DNA of 64,000 bases, taken from assembly GCF_900188435.1 (NCBI RefSeq), contig NZ_FYFA01000002.1, positions 1,426,001 to 1,490,000 of the forward strand, read 5' to 3'. The notes under the pieces were generated by a model. That model was given only the letters and a program-made list of their open reading frames with translations, did not search any database and was not told where the DNA came from. The DNA is from Marinobacter sp. es.048 (GTDB lineage Bacteria > Pseudomonadota > Gammaproteobacteria > Pseudomonadales > Oleiphilaceae). This document shows, piece after piece, positions 36,208-47,300 of the stretch (its first letter is position 1; every line of letters begins with the position of its first letter). The translations under genes were made by a program, and so were the position numbers.

Positions 36208-36540
36208 CTACTTGTCGGCGACCTTGACGGTGATATGACAGGTGCGCTTGAAAATACGGTCAGCGCGCCCCTTGGCTCGAGCCTTGATCCGCTTGAGCGT
36301 CGGACCCTCATCCACCATCACGGTGGAAACCCGCAGTTCGTCAACGTCCAGACCTTCGTTATGCTCAGCGTTGGCGATGGCGGACTCAAGAGCTTTCTTG
36401 ATCACGACCGCCGCCTTCTTCGGGCTGAAAGTCAGAATGTTCAGGGCATCCTCAACAGCCTTGCCACGTACTTGGTCAGCGACAAGACGTGCTTTCTGAG
36501 CTGAGAGGTTAGCGCCCTTATACTTGGCTGCTACTTCCAT
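36208..36540 (-). CDS. rplV: 50S ribosomal protein L22
   Basis: Protein lining the peptide exit tunnel, 110 residues, starting [20 protein letters not shown]. The beta-hairpin/loop segment [20 protein letters not shown] is the region altered in macrolide-resistant mutants; it looks intact here. The ATG at 36540 gives the family length, and an open frame running up to 36687 overlaps rpsS and is not real. Confidence 0.98.
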   Translation of the reverse strand: MEVAAKYKGANLSAQKARLVADQVRGKAVEDALNILTFSPKKAAVVIKKALESAIANAEHNEGLDVDELRVSTVMVDEGPTLKRIKARAKGRADRIFKRTCHITVKVADK

Positions 36541-36556
36541 TTCGATTACCTCAGAA

Positions 36557-36832
36557 TCAGCGTTTAGCTTTCTTGTCGGCCGCATGACCACGATAAGTAC
36601 GCGTTGCCGCGAACTCACCCAGTTTATGACCCACCATATCTTCGGTGACATAAACCGGCACGTGCTGCTTGCCGTTGTGGACTGCAATGGTCAGGCCTAC
36701 CATCTCTGGAAAGACTGTCGACCGGCGGGACCAGGTTTTGATCGGCCGCTTGTCGTTAGCTTCCAGAGCTGCCTCGACCTTCTTCAACAGATGCAGGTCT
36801 ATAAAAGGACCTTTCTTCAAAGAACGTGGCAC
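36557..36832 (-). CDS. rpsS: 30S ribosomal protein S19
   Basis: Head protein near the A-site finger bridge, 91 residues: [40 protein letters not shown] and the signature [20 protein letters not shown]. It lies 23 bases after rplB. Confidence 0.99.
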   Translation of the reverse strand: MPRSLKKGPFIDLHLLKKVEAALEANDKRPIKTWSRRSTVFPEMVGLTIAVHNGKQHVPVYVTEDMVGHKLGEFAATRTYRGHAADKKAKR

Positions 36833-36855
36833 AGCAATTACCTCTATGTAGTCGT

Positions 36856-37683
36856 TTACTTGGCCGAACGACGACGTACTATCATTCTGTCAGTACGCTT
36901 GTTCTTACGAGTCTTATGCCCTTTGGTCGGAACACCCCAAGGAGTAACCGGGTGACGCCCGCCAGAGGTACGCCCTTCACCACCACCATGCGGGTGGTCA
37001 ACTGGGTTCATAGCAACACCACGTACTGTTGGCCGTTTGCCGCGCCAACGTGATGCACCCGCTTTGCCAAGCTGCTTGAGGCTGTGCTCGCTGTTGGATA
37101 CTTCACCCAGCGTTGCACGGCAATCTACAAGCACCTTACGCATTTCACCTGAGCGCAGGCGGATGGTGGCATACGCACCTTCCCGGGCAACCAGCTGTAC
37201 GGATGCGCCCGCAGAGCGAGCCAGCTGTGCACCTTTGCCAGGCTTGAGTTCGACGCAATGGATCACAGAACCGACCGGAATATTCCGGAGCGGCAGCGTG
37301 CTACCCACCTTGATTGGCGCGTCGATACCGGAGCGCACAGGGTCACCGATCTGCATACCTTTGGGAGCGATGATGTAACGACGCTCGCCATCGGCATACT
37401 TCAGCAGTGCGATGTGCGCAGAGCGGTTGGGATCGTATTCCAGGCGCTCAATGACCGCTGGGATACCATCTTTGGTCCGCTTGAAATCGATGACACGGTA
37501 GTGCTTCTTGTGGCCACCACCCGTGTGACGGGTTGTGATACGGCCTACATTGTTACGACCACCCGTCTTGTTCTTTCTTTCTACCAACGGCTCGTAGGGG
37601 CGCCCAGTATGAAGATCCGGGTTGTAAAGCTTTACAACGTGACGGCGTCCGGCAGATGTTGGTTTGGTTTTGACGATCCGCAT
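36856..37683 (-). CDS. rplB: 50S ribosomal protein L2
   Basis: Highly conserved protein of the peptidyl-transferase region, 275 residues. N-terminal RNA-binding and C-terminal SH3-like domains are both present. The signature [19 protein letters not shown] contains the His residue implicated in activity. The N-terminus [20 protein letters not shown] is typical. It lies 17 bases after rplW. Confidence 0.99.
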   Translation of the reverse strand: MRIVKTKPTSAGRRHVVKLYNPDLHTGRPYEPLVERKNKTGGRNNVGRITTRHTGGGHKKHYRVIDFKRTKDGIPAVIERLEYDPNRSAHIALLKYADGERRYIIAPKGMQIGDPVRSGIDAPIKVGSTLPLRNIPVGSVIHCVELKPGKGAQLARSAGASVQLVAREGAYATIRLRSGEMRKVLVDCRATLGEVSNSEHSLKQLGKAGASRWRGKRPTVRGVAMNPVDHPHGGGEGRTSGGRHPVTPWGVPTKGHKTRKNKRTDRMIVRRRSAK

Positions 37684-37700
37684 ATTAAGACCTCTTTACC

Positions 37701-37994
37701 TTATTCCACATCCAGAAAATCGATGTCCTGACCTTCTGCCAGCTTTACGTAAGCCTTACGAATGTCATTACGCTTGCCGAATCCGCGGATAGTTCGCTTG
37801 AGCTTACCCTTACGGTTCAGAACCTGAACACCTTCTACGGTGACGTTGAACAGCTGCTCAACGGCTTTTTTGATCTCAGGCTTGGTAGCATCCGGGGCAA
37901 CCCGGAAAACAACCTGGCCATGCTCGGCCACCAGAGACGCTTTTTCCGATACGTGCGGCCCAAGCAGGACCTTGTAAATACGTTCCTGATTCAT
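37701..37994 (-). CDS. rplW: 50S ribosomal protein L23
   Basis: Exit-tunnel protein that docks trigger factor and SRP, 97 residues: [20 protein letters not shown] and the signature [24 protein letters not shown] stretch near residues 60-80. The start overlaps the rplD stop by 4 bases. Confidence 0.98.
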   Translation of the reverse strand: MNQERIYKVLLGPHVSEKASLVAEHGQVVFRVAPDATKPEIKKAVEQLFNVTVEGVQVLNRKGKLKRTIRGFGKRNDIRKAYVKLAEGQDIDFLDVE

Positions 37995-38596
37995 CCCAGC
38001 ATCTCCTCGATCTTCTTCAGAGCGGGAACGGTCACAACGACCTTCTCGAAGGCAACCAGGCTAACCGGATCCAGACCGGCAATATCACGCACGTCTACAT
38101 GCGGAATGTTGCGCGAAGCCAGATGCAGGTTCTGCTCGACGTTATCGGACAGAATCAGCGCATTGGTCACACCGATATCCTTCAGCTTGGCGTTAAATGC
38201 CTTGGTCTTCGGGCTGTCAACGTTCATATCATCGACAACAACCAGACGCTCTTGGCGAACCAGCTCGGAAAAAATGGAGCGCATCGCTGCGCGGTACATC
38301 TTGCGGTTAACCTTCTGCTCAAAGCCACGAGGCTTGGCTGCAAAGGTAACGCCACCGGAGCGCCAGATCGGACTACGGATAGTACCGGCACGGGCACGAC
38401 CGGTGCCCTTCTGACGCCATGGCTTCTTACCGCCACCGCTAACTTCGGAACGTGTCTTCTGAGCTTTGGTACCTTGGCGGGCGCCTGCCATATAAGCAGT
38501 CACTACCTGGTGAACCAGCGACTCGTTAAAATCTTTGGCGAATGCGGCGTCGGAAACAGAGATTCCCTTGCCGCTACCTGTAATAGTCAATTCCAT
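37991..38596 (-). CDS. rplD: 50S ribosomal protein L4
   Basis: Large-subunit tunnel protein. In E. coli it also represses its own S10 operon by attenuation and translational control at the leader. The protein is 201 residues, with the tunnel loop [20 protein letters not shown] and C-terminal [20 protein letters not shown]. The S10 leader here is only about 55 bases, shorter than the E. coli L4 target, so such control may be absent (inference). Confidence 0.99.
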   Translation of the reverse strand: MELTITGSGKGISVSDAAFAKDFNESLVHQVVTAYMAGARQGTKAQKTRSEVSGGGKKPWRQKGTGRARAGTIRSPIWRSGGVTFAAKPRGFEQKVNRKMYRAAMRSIFSELVRQERLVVVDDMNVDSPKTKAFNAKLKDIGVTNALILSDNVEQNLHLASRNIPHVDVRDIAGLDPVSLVAFEKVVVTVPALKKIEEMLG

Positions 38597-38607
38597 CGCA
38601 CCGCTCC

Positions 38608-39246
38608 TCAGGCTTTAACTGCAGGCTTGATGACAACATCGCCGCCAGTTGCGCCGGGAACGGCACCACTTACCAGCAGCAGGTTGCGCTCGGCGTCGAC
38701 ACGGACGATTTTCAGGTTCTGCACAGTTACCTGAGCATTACCCATCTGGCCCGCCATCTTTTTGCCCTTGAATACCTTGCCCGGAGTCTGGTTCTGACCA
38801 ATGGAACCCGGAGCACGGTGAGACAGAGAGTTACCGTGAGTGGCATCCTGCATGGAGAAGTTCCAGCGCTTAACACCGCCCTGGAAACCCTTACCCTTGG
38901 ACTGCCCGATGGCATCAACCACCTGACCATCTTCGAATACAGAAGCCGTGATCTCGCTACCGGCAGTCAGCTCTTCACCTTCGCCGTCGGCAAGACGGAA
39001 TTCCCACATGCCACGACCGGCTTCAACGCCCGCCTTGGCAAAGTGACCCGCTTCGCTCTTGGTTACACGAGAGGAACGACGAGTACCGACAGTCACCTGA
39101 ACGGCGCGGTAGCCATCGCTTTCAAGAGTTTTTAATTGGGTAATCCGGTTGGGCTCAACCTCGATTACCGTTACGGGCAGCGCCTGCCCATCTTCCGTAA
39201 AAATACGGGTCATACCGGCCTTACGACCGACAACACCAATTGCCAT
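38608..39246 (-). CDS. rplC: 50S ribosomal protein L3
   Basis: Assembly-initiating protein reaching the peptidyl-transferase centre, 212 residues: [20 protein letters not shown], the loop [20 protein letters not shown] and the signature [20 protein letters not shown]. The Gln in QDATHGN is the usual methylation site region. A 76-base gap with an 18-base TAATACC/GGTATTA hairpin (39308-39325) separates it from rpsJ. Confidence 0.99.
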   Translation of the reverse strand: MAIGVVGRKAGMTRIFTEDGQALPVTVIEVEPNRITQLKTLESDGYRAVQVTVGTRRSSRVTKSEAGHFAKAGVEAGRGMWEFRLADGEGEELTAGSEITASVFEDGQVVDAIGQSKGKGFQGGVKRWNFSMQDATHGNSLSHRAPGSIGQNQTPGKVFKGKKMAGQMGNAQVTVQNLKIVRVDAERNLLLVSGAVPGATGGDVVIKPAVKA

Positions 39247-39322
39247 GTTTCACCTCTTAAGTGTACGGGGCTCTCACCCTCTATGGCCTTATGACAGTTA
39301 CACAGACTAATACCGGGCGGTA

Positions 39323-39634
39323 TTAGCCGAGGCTGATCTGAACGTCTACACCTGCTGCCAGGTCCAACTTCATCAAAGCATCTACTGTCTTTTCCGTCGG
39401 CTCAACGATGTCGAGCAAACGCTTATGCGTACGAATTTCATATTGATCGCGCGCGTCTTTGTTGACGTGCGGAGAAATCAATACAGTGTACTTTTCCTTC
39501 CGCGTCGGCAGAGGGATAGGGCCACGCACCTGAGCGCCGGTCCGCTTGGCGGTATCGACGATCTCCTGCGTGGACTGGTCGATCAGGCGATAATCAAACG
39601 CCTTCAACCGGATTCGAATTTTTTGGCTTTGCAT
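39323..39634 (-). CDS. rpsJ: 30S ribosomal protein S10 / NusE
   Basis: Small-subunit head protein and transcription antitermination partner of NusB, 103 residues. Diagnostic segments are [20 protein letters not shown] and the signature [20 protein letters not shown]. First gene of the S10 operon, 55 bases behind a consensus promoter. Its stop lies inside a small hairpin. Confidence 0.99.
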
Positions 39635-39695
39635 GATGCACCAAACTCCACTCGTAGCAGCTACTAGTTAGCCGACCTTCAAAAAAAGGAGCCGC

Positions 39696-39724
39696 ATTGT
39701 ATGCATAATACCCAACCCTGTCAA
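39696..39724 (-). promoter_or_regulatory. S10 operon promoter
   Basis: On the minus strand TTGACA, a 17-base spacer and TACAAT form an almost perfect sigma-70 promoter. Initiation near 39689 leaves about 55 bases of leader before rpsJ. The spacer includes TATTATG, which could serve as an alternative -10. Confidence 0.88.
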
Positions 39725-39771
39725 CAGCATTACTGATTGACCGGGCTGGGCGGGCTTTGCGGCTGGAACAG

Positions 39772-39801
39772 AAAAAGGGGCTGAAGAATCAGCCCCTTTT
39801 T
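39772..39801 (-). terminator. Terminator after tuf1
   Basis: AAAAAGGGGCTGA pairs with TCAGCCCCTTTTT across a 4-base loop: a 13-bp perfect stem ending in five T on the minus strand. It begins 18 bases after the tuf1 stop and separates the str operon from the S10 promoter. The A/T symmetry would let it work on both strands. Confidence 0.92.
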
Positions 39802-39819
39802 CCTGATCAAACGAGCGAA

Positions 39820-41016
39820 TTACTCGATGATCTTGGAGACTACGCCGGCACCAACGGTACGGCCGCCTTCACGAATCGCGAAGCGCAGGCCATCTTCCAT
39901 GGCGATCGGAGCAATCAGGGTAACACTCATCTTGACGTTGTCACCCGGCATAACCATTTCCACACCTTCCGGCAACTCGCAAGAACCGGTTACATCGGTG
40001 GTACGGAAGTAGAACTGCGGACGATAGCCCTTGAAGAACGGAGTATGACGACCGCCTTCTTCTTTGGACAGCACGTACACTTCGCACTCGAACTTGGTGT
40101 GCGGAGTGATGGAGCCCGGAACCGCCAGAACCTGACCACGCTCAACGTCGTCACGCTTGGTGCCACGCAGCAGCGCACCAATGTTCTCACCGGCACGGCC
40201 TTCGTCCAGGAGTTTACGGAACATCTCAACACCGGTACAGGTAGTCTTGACGGTGTCTTTCAGACCAATGATTTCCACTTCGTCACCAGTCTTGATCACG
40301 CCACGCTCAACACGGCCGGTCACAACGGTACCACGACCGGAGATAGAGAAGACATCCTCGATCGGCATCAGGAACGGCTGATCGATCGCACGCTCCGGCT
40401 CGGGGATGTAGTCATCCAGAGCCTCTACCAGCTTCTTGACAGCGGTAGTGCCCATCTCGTTGTCATCTTTGCCTTCCAGCGCCATCAGCGCGGAACCAGT
40501 CACGATCGGAGTGTCGTCACCCGGGAAGTCGTACTGGCTCAGCAGATCGCGAACTTCCATCTCGACCAACTCGAGCAGCTCTTCGTCGTCTACCATGTCC
40601 GCTTTGTTCAGGAACACAACGATGAAGGGCACGCCAACCTGACGGGACAGCAGGATGTGCTCACGAGTCTGCGGCATGGGGCCGTCAGCTGCGGAGCAGA
40701 CCAGGATCGCGCCGTCCATCTGCGCCGCACCAGTGATCATGTTCTTCACATAGTCAGCGTGGCCCGGGCAGTCTACGTGTGCGTAGTGACGGGTCGGGGA
40801 ATCGTACTCAACGTGAGAAGTCGCGATAGTGATACCACGAGCTTTCTCTTCAGGTGCGTTATCGATCTGATCAAACGCACTTGCTGAGCCTGTACCCCAG
40901 ACTTCGTGACACACACGGGTCAGGGCGGCAGTCAAAGTGGTTTTACCATGGTCAACGTGACCAATGGTGCCTACGTTCAAGTGCGGTTTTTTACGCTCAA
41001 ATTTTTCTTTAGACAC
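39820..41016 (-). CDS. tufA: Elongation factor Tu, copy 1
   Basis: GTPase delivering aminoacyl-tRNA to the ribosome, 398 residues, full length. It has the P loop [14 protein letters not shown], switch [15 protein letters not shown] and NKADMVDD for guanine recognition. Last gene of the str operon, 35 bases after fusA, followed by a strong terminator. The second copy at 56399-57595 differs at about 15 residues, mostly in one block in domain 2 (around residues 230-300). The G-domain coding DNA is identical over 464 bases. Confidence 0.99.
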   Translation of the reverse strand: MSKEKFERKKPHLNVGTIGHVDHGKTTLTAALTRVCHEVWGTGSASAFDQIDNAPEEKARGITIATSHVEYDSPTRHYAHVDCPGHADYVKNMITGAAQMDGAILVCSAADGPMPQTREHILLSRQVGVPFIVVFLNKADMVDDEELLELVEMEVRDLLSQYDFPGDDTPIVTGSALMALEGKDDNEMGTTAVKKLVEALDDYIPEPERAIDQPFLMPIEDVFSISGRGTVVTGRVERGVIKTGDEVEIIGLKDTVKTTCTGVEMFRKLLDEGRAGENIGALLRGTKRDDVERGQVLAVPGSITPHTKFECEVYVLSKEEGGRHTPFFKGYRPQFYFRTTDVTGSCELPEGVEMVMPGDNVKMSVTLIAPIAMEDGLRFAIREGGRTVGAGVVSKIIE

Positions 41017-41051
41017 GGTTACACCTCTTCCTGTTTCTTAAGTCCTGGGGA

Positions 41052-43157
41052 TCAACCCTTTTTAATGATCGCTTCGGCAATGTTCGAAGGCGCCTCTGAA
41101 TAACCAGAAAACTCCATCGCATAGGACGCCCGGCCTTGCGTCGCAGAACGCAGGTCGGTGGCGTAACCGAACATTTCCGACAACGGAACCTCTGCACGGA
41201 TGACCTTACCGGCAGGACCCTCGTCCATACCCTGGATAACACCGCGACGACGGTTAAGGTCGCCTACGACATCACCCATATAGTCTTCCGGCGTCACAAC
41301 TTCAACGCGCATGATCGGCTCGAGCAGTGCCGGGCTCGCCTCGAGGGCACCCTTTTTCATCGCCATGGAACCGGCGACCTTGAAGGCCATTTCGTTCGAG
41401 TCGACGTCGTGATAGGAACCGTCGTACAGGGTTGCCTTGATACGCAGCAGCGGATAGCCGGCCAGACAGCCGTTCTGCATCTGCTCTTCAATACCCTGCT
41501 GAACTGCCGGGATGTATTCCTTGGGAACCACACCACCAACAATCTCATTCACGAAGATAAAGTTTTCGCCATCCTCATCATCCAGCGGCAGCGGCTCAAG
41601 CTTCAGCTTGACGTGACCGTACTGACCACGACCACCAGACTGACGTACGAACTTGCCTTCGACATCTACCGGCTTGCGGATGCACTCGCGATAAGCGACC
41701 TGCGGCTTGCCGATGTTCGCCTCTACCTTGAACTCACGCTTCATACGGTCGACGATGATGTCCAGGTGAAGCTCACCCATGCCGGAGATGATGGTCTGAC
41801 CGGATTCTTCGTCGGTACGGACGCGGAACGACGGATCTTCCTGAGCGAGCTTGCCCAAGGCAACGCCCATCTTTTCCTGGTCCGCCTTGGACTTCGGCTC
41901 AACTGCAACGGAAATTACCGGCTCCGGGAATTCCATGCGCTCGAGAATGATCTTGTTATTCTCGTCGCACAGAGTGTCACCAGTGGTCACACTCTTCAGG
42001 CCGATCGCAGCAGCGATATCGCCCGCCAGTACTTCCTTGATCTCCTGACGATCTTTGGAGTGCATCTGAACCATACGGCCGACACGCTCTTTCTTGCCCT
42101 TTACCGAGTTGTAAACGGCATTGCCAGACTCAAGCTTACCGGAGTAAACCCGGAAGAAAGTCAGCGTGCCCACAAACGGATCTGTGGCGATCTTGAACGC
42201 CAGCGCCGCGAACGGCGCATCATCATCAACCGGACGGGTTTCCTCGGTGCCCTCGTCGTCAACTTCACCACGGATGGCCTTGACTTCGTCCGGCGCAGGC
42301 AGGAACTCGATAACGGAATCCAGAACCGCCTGAACACCCTTGTTTTTGAACGCAGAACCACAGGTAGCAACAACGATCTCGTTCGCCAGGGTACGCATAC
42401 GCAGACCCTTCTTGATATCGTCGATGGAGAGCTCACCCTCTTCGAGGTACTTTTCCATCAACTCTTCGTTGGCTTCTGCAGCCGCTTCAACCATCTGCTC
42501 GCGGTACATGGCGACTTCGTCTTCCATTTCCGCGGGCACGTCTTTCTGCTCGTAGCTGGCACCAGCGTCAGCTTCGTTCCAGTAGATGGCCTTGTTACGA
42601 ATCAGATCCACAATACCGGCGAAGTTATCTTCAGCACCGATCGGCAGCTGAACGGGAACGCAATTCGCTCCCAGACGCTTCTTGATCTGATCAACAACAC
42701 GCAGGAAGTTTGCACCGGCACGGTCCATCTTGTTGACGAACACCATGCGGGGAACTTCGTACTTGTTGGCCTGGCGCCATACGGTCTCGGATTGGGGCTC
42801 AACACCGGAGGAACCACAGAACACGACAACCGCACCGTCGAGTACGCGCAGGGAGCGCTCTACTTCGATAGTGAAGTCAACGTGCCCCGGGGTGTCGATG
42901 ATGTTGATCCGGTGCTCCGGATACTGCTTGTCCATACCCTGCCAGAATGTCGTAGTCGCAGCAGAGGTGATGGTAATACCACGCTCCTGCTCCTGCTCCA
43001 TCCAGTCCATGGTAGCTGCACCATCATGAACTTCACCGATCTTGTGGGAGATACCTGTGTAGAACAGGACCCGCTCGGTGGTTGTGGTTTTGCCCGCATC
43101 AACGTGCGCACAAATACCAATGTTTCTGTAACGCTTGATAGGAGTCTTGCGTGCCAC
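41052..43157 (-). CDS. fusA: Elongation factor G
   Basis: Translocase GTPase, 701 residues, full length. It has P loop [20 protein letters not shown], switch [17 protein letters not shown], the guanine motif NKMDRAG and the domain IV/V segments [20 protein letters not shown] and [20 protein letters not shown]. It is a normal EF-G1 type by its position between rpsG and tuf1, with 18 and 35 base gaps. Confidence 0.99.
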   Translation of the reverse strand: MARKTPIKRYRNIGICAHVDAGKTTTTERVLFYTGISHKIGEVHDGAATMDWMEQEQERGITITSAATTTFWQGMDKQYPEHRINIIDTPGHVDFTIEVERSLRVLDGAVVVFCGSSGVEPQSETVWRQANKYEVPRMVFVNKMDRAGANFLRVVDQIKKRLGANCVPVQLPIGAEDNFAGIVDLIRNKAIYWNEADAGASYEQKDVPAEMEDEVAMYREQMVEAAAEANEELMEKYLEEGELSIDDIKKGLRMRTLANEIVVATCGSAFKNKGVQAVLDSVIEFLPAPDEVKAIRGEVDDEGTEETRPVDDDAPFAALAFKIATDPFVGTLTFFRVYSGKLESGNAVYNSVKGKKERVGRMVQMHSKDRQEIKEVLAGDIAAAIGLKSVTTGDTLCDENNKIILERMEFPEPVISVAVEPKSKADQEKMGVALGKLAQEDPSFRVRTDEESGQTIISGMGELHLDIIVDRMKREFKVEANIGKPQVAYRECIRKPVDVEGKFVRQSGGRGQYGHVKLKLEPLPLDDEDGENFIFVNEIVGGVVPKEYIPAVQQGIEEQMQNGCLAGYPLLRIKATLYDGSYHDVDSNEMAFKVAGSMAMKKGALEASPALLEPIMRVEVVTPEDYMGDVVGDLNRRRGVIQGMDEGPAGKVIRAEVPLSEMFGYATDLRSATQGRASYAMEFSGYSEAPSNIAEAIIKKG

Positions 43158-43175
43158 TGTATAAACCTCGGCTGA

Positions 43176-43646
43176 TTAGAAACGGAAGTGAGAGAACGCC
43201 TTGTTGGCTTCTGCCATGCGGTGAACATCTTCACGCTTCTTAACAGCGGAGCCTTTGCTGTCAGCGGCGTCCAGGATTTCACCAGCCAGACGCTGAGCCA
43301 TGGACTTCTCACCGCGCTTCCGTGAGTATTCGACGAGCCAGCGCATGGCCAGCGCGTTCTGACGGGAAGGCCGTACTTCGACAGGCACCTGGTAAGTAGC
43401 ACCACCAACACGACGGGACTTAACCTCAACCATCGGCTGGATGTTCTCCAGGGCCTTCTCGAACATGTCGATCGGCTCTTCTTTGGATTTCTCGGCAACA
43501 ATGTCCAGAGCGCCGTAAACAATGCGCTCTGCGGTAGACTTCTTGCCACTTTCCATCACGTGGTTGATGAACTTGGCAAGACGTGCACTGCCGAATTTCG
43601 GATCCGGGATAATTTCCCGTTTAGCTGCAACTCTTCTTCTAGGCAT
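43176..43646 (-). CDS. rpsG: 30S ribosomal protein S7
   Basis: Primary assembly protein of the small-subunit head and, in E. coli, translational repressor of the str operon through the rpsL-rpsG gap. The protein is 156 residues: [20 protein letters not shown] and the beta-hairpin region [20 protein letters not shown]. The 114-base gap before it contains a hairpin suited to such control. Confidence 0.98.
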   Translation of the reverse strand: MPRRRVAAKREIIPDPKFGSARLAKFINHVMESGKKSTAERIVYGALDIVAEKSKEEPIDMFEKALENIQPMVEVKSRRVGGATYQVPVEVRPSRQNALAMRWLVEYSRKRGEKSMAQRLAGEILDAADSKGSAVKKREDVHRMAEANKAFSHFRF

Positions 43647-43685
43647 CGATAAGCCCTTATATATCTAAAAGGTCTTCAGGAACCC

Positions 43686-43708
43686 CTGAGATAGCAAATG
43701 CTACTCAG
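43686..43708 (-). promoter_or_regulatory. Stem-loop in the rpsL-rpsG gap, candidate S7 site
   Basis: In the minus-strand RNA CUGAGUAGCA pairs with UGCUA-U-CUCAG, a 10-bp stem with one bulged base and a tiny loop. It lies 40-62 bases before the rpsG ATG. In E. coli S7 binds the equivalent gap and represses rpsG; homology of the structure was not tested. Confidence 0.45.
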
Positions 43709-43760
43709 CCTTACTCTTACCGTTCTGACAAGCAACGATAAAAGACACCCGCTCGGGACA

Positions 43761-44135
43761 TCAGGACTTGGGTCGTTTTGCACCGTACTTGGAGCGGCCC
43801 TGCTTACGGTTCTGCACACCCTGGGTGTCCAGCGTTCCGCGAACAGTGTGATAGCGCACACCCGGAAGGTCTTTTACTCGACCGCCACGGATAAGCACGA
43901 CACTGTGCTCCTGAAGGTTGTGACCTTCACCACCAATGTATGAGGAAACCTCGTAGCCGTTGGTCAGACGAACACGGCACACTTTACGCAGTGCTGAGTT
44001 CGGCTTCTTCGGCGTTGTGGTATACACACGAGTGCACACACCACGGCGCTGAGGGCAGGCCTGGAGAGCAGGAACATCGCTCTTGGCTACCTTGCGCTTA
44101 CGAGGCTTACGCACCAACTGATTAATCGTTGCCAT
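43761..44135 (-). CDS. rpsL: 30S ribosomal protein S12
   Basis: Decoding-centre protein, 124 residues: [20 protein letters not shown] and the signature [20 protein letters not shown]. Lys43 (TPKKPNS) and Lys88 ([12 protein letters not shown]) are wild type, so no streptomycin-resistance change is seen. The Asp in RVKDLPG is the usual methylthiolation site. The ATG at 44135 is used because a start 15 bases upstream lacks a ribosome site. First gene of the str operon. Confidence 0.98.
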   Translation of the reverse strand: MATINQLVRKPRKRKVAKSDVPALQACPQRRGVCTRVYTTTPKKPNSALRKVCRVRLTNGYEVSSYIGGEGHNLQEHSVVLIRGGRVKDLPGVRYHTVRGTLDTQGVQNRKQGRSKYGAKRPKS

Positions 44136-44169
44136 GTAAGCAAACTCCAAAAAACCATATCAATGAAAC

Positions 44170-44191
44170 TTACCCCCTGTGCAGGGGGTAA
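44170..44191 (-). other. Perfect GC hairpin in the rpsL leader
   Basis: TTACCCCCTG and CAGGGGGTAA are exact inverted repeats separated by 2 bases. The RNA would fold into a 9-bp stem with a 4-base loop 35-56 bases before the rpsL ATG. No T run follows, so it is not a standard terminator. It may stabilise the leader or bind a regulator. Confidence 0.6.
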
Positions 44192-44206
44192 AATTTAAGG
44201 GACGCA

Positions 44207-44235
44207 AGTGTAAGCCTGCGCCCCCGGACAGTCAA
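44207..44235 (-). promoter_or_regulatory. str operon promoter
   Basis: On the minus strand TTGACT, a 17-base GC-rich spacer and TACACT match the sigma-70 consensus. Initiation near 44200 gives a leader of about 65 bases containing the 44170-44191 hairpin. The promoter would drive rpsL-rpsG-fusA-tuf1 independently of rpoBC. Confidence 0.8.
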
Positions 44236-44258
44236 GATGACTGGTCTCTTTTTGACCA

Positions 44259-44285
44259 CCTCCCGGGTAGGTAACTACCCGGAGG
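44259..44285 (-). other. Stem-loop after rpoC, not a canonical terminator
   Basis: On the minus strand CCTCCGGGTAG and CTACCCGGGAGG pair around GTTAC-type loop bases, with one bulge, 18 bases after the rpoC stop. It is followed by GGTCAAAAAGAGACC (a second small stem) rather than a T run. Rho-independent termination is doubtful; read-through into rpsL or processing are alternatives. Confidence 0.5.
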
Positions 44286-44302
44286 CGGCGCACCGTTCCA
44301 AC

Positions 44303-47300
44303 TCAGCTTTCGCGGTTGAGCTCGGCACTCAGAGCTTCTTCCACGTCGGCCGCGGTTACGCCCTGCTCTTCCAGGTCACGCTTGCGGCGACGCTCGTTGT
44401 GGTATGCCAGACCGGTACCGGCCGGAATCAGTCGACCAACCACAACGTTTTCCTTCAGGCCGCGCAGGTAATCACGCTTACCGGTAACCGCACCTTCGGT
44501 GAGTACCCGGGTGGTTTCCTGGAACGAAGCCGCAGAAATGAACGACTCGGTGGCCAGGGACGCCTTGGTAATACCCAGCAGCAGACGCTCGAACCGTGCA
44601 GGCTCTTTGTCGGCGGCATCGGCCTTCTCGTTTTCTTCCAGCACCTGGGTGATTTCCACCTGATCTCCGGACAGCAGAGTCGTATCACCCGGATCGGTGA
44701 TTTCCACCTTGCGCAACATCTGACGAACGATAACCTCAATGTGTTTATCGTTGATGACAACGCCCTGCAGACGGTAAACGTCCTGGATTTCGTTGGTGAT
44801 GTACTTGGCCAGTTCCACCACACCCAGCAGACGCAGAATGTCGTGCGGGTTGGACGGACCATCGGAAATCACCTCGCCCTTCTCAACGGTCTCGCCTTCG
44901 AAGACGTTAAGCTGACGGTGCTTCGGAATCAGGACTTCGTAGGCATCGCCATCCTTCGGCGTGATCACCAGGCGCTTCTTGCCTTTGGTTTCCTTGCCGA
45001 ACGACACCATACCGCTGATTTCGGCCAGAATGGACGACTCCTTCGGACGACGGGCCTCGAACAGGTCGGCAACCCGTGGCAGACCACCGGTGATGTCCCG
45101 GGTCTTGGAGCTTTCCTGCGGGATACGTGCTACCACGTCACCCAGCTCGATCCGAGCACCGTTGGCCATGGTGACTAGCGCGTTCGCCGGCAGGAAGAAG
45201 ATCGCGGTACCACCACCTGGCAGCTCCACTTCTTCACCCTTTTCGTCAATGAGCTGGATCGCCGGACGGATGTCCTTACCAGCGGCAGGACGCTCCTTGG
45301 AATCAATGACCTCCATGGTGGACAGGCCGGTCAGCTCGTCGGTCTGGGTGCGGACAGTGATGCCCTGGTCCATGTTGACGAATTTCGCGGTACCACCGGC
45401 TTCGGCGATGATCGGGTGGGTGTGCGGGTCCCACTTGGCAACCACAACGCCCGCTTCAACCGCATCACCGTGCTTCACCGAGAGAACAGCGCCATATGGC
45501 AGCTTGTACCATTCACGCTCACGACCCTGGTCATCGGCAATGGCCAACGCGGAGGAACGGGAAATCACTACCAGAGTACCGTCGGCCTTCTCGATCGACT
45601 TCATGTTGTGCAGACGGACGGTACCGCCATGCTTGACCTGGATATTGTCCACTGCGGACGCCCGGCTGGCCGCACCACCAATGTGGAAAGTACGCATGGT
45701 CAGCTGGGTACCCGGCTCACCGATGGACTGCGCAGCGATAACGCCCACAGCTTCACCGACGTTGACCTCATGACCACGGGCCAGATCACGGCCGTAGCAC
45801 TTGGAACAGATACCGTGGCGGGTTTCACAGGTGATCGCGGAGCGAACCCAGACTTCATCCACACCGGCCCGCTCGAGGGTTTCAACGGCCTTCTCGTCCA
45901 GCAGGGTGCCTGCCTCGATAACTGCGTTGTCCTTGTCGGTCGGAGTAAACGCGTCACGTGCGGTCACACGACCCAGAACCCGGTCGCCCAGAGGCACTAC
46001 AACGTCGCCACCTTCGATGTGCGGCGTCATCAGCAGACCTTCATCGGTACCACAGTCAGGCTCGGTAACTACCAGATCCTGGGATACGTCGACCAGACGA
46101 CGGGTCAGGTAACCGGAGTTCGCGGTTTTCAGCGCGGTATCCGCCAGACCCTTACGGGCACCGTGGGTAGAGATGAAGTACTGGAGTACGTTCAGACCTT
46201 CACGGAAGTTCGCAGTGATCGGCGTTTCGATGATGGAGCCATCCGGCTTGGCCATCAGGCCACGCATGCCGGCCAGCTGGCGGATCTGGGCCGCGGAACC
46301 CCGGGCACCGGAATCGGCCATCATGTAAACCGAGTTGAACGACTCCTGCATCAGGTACTCGCCATCTTCACCCTTCACCGGCTGTCCGTCGGGCCCGATA
46401 ACCTGCTCTTTCGCCAGACGTTCCATCATGGCTTTGGAGACTTTGTCGTTGGCGCGGGACCAGATGTCGATAACCTTGTTGTACTTCTCGCCCTGGGTCA
46501 GCAGACCGGACGCGTACTGGGTCTCGATGTCCTTCACCTCAGCGGATGCGGCATCGACCAGCTCGTACTTCTCCGGCGGAATCTCGAAATCGTTGAAACC
46601 GATGGAGATGCCGGACACGGTCGCATAGTGATAACCCATGTACATCAGCTGATCCGCAAAGATAACGGTGTCTTTCAGGCCAGCATCACGGTAGCAGGTG
46701 TTGATCAAGTTAGAGATTGCCTTCTTGACCATCGGCTTGTTGACCAGCTCGTAGGACAGGCCATCAGGCACGATGTCGAACAGCAGTGCACGACCAACCG
46801 TGGTATCAACAATCTTGTATTGCTCGGTGCGCGAGCCGTCTTCGGCAATCGCGACTTCCTTGACGCGAACCTTGACGATCGCCTGAAGGTCGACCATGCC
46901 AGCGCCGTAGGCACGATGCGCCTCTTTGACGTCGGCAAACACCATACCTTCACCCAGGGCGCTCTTGCGCTCACGGGTCATGTAGTACAGACCGAGTACC
47001 ACGTCCTGGGACGGTACAATAATCGGCTCGCCGTTGGCCGGCGACAGTACGTTGTTGGTGGACATCATCAACGCACGGGCTTCGAGCTGGGCTTCCAGGG
47101 TCAGCGGTACGTGTACCGCCATCTGGTCACCGTCAAAGTCGGCGTTGTAGGCCGCACATACCAGCGGGTGCAGCTGGATCGCCTTGCCTTCGATCAGAAC
47201 CGGCTCGAACGCCTGGATACCTAGACGGTGCAGGGTCGGCGCACGGTTCAGCATGATCGGATGCTCACGGATGACTTCGTCCAGAATATCCCAAACGACG

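Noticed and set aside
41136-43175. 679-codon open frame antisense to fusA, and similar long frames antisense to rpoC, rpoB and the tuf genes
   Set aside because: They mirror highly biased codons of strongly expressed genes, lack ribosome sites and family motifs, and lie wholly inside well-identified genes.
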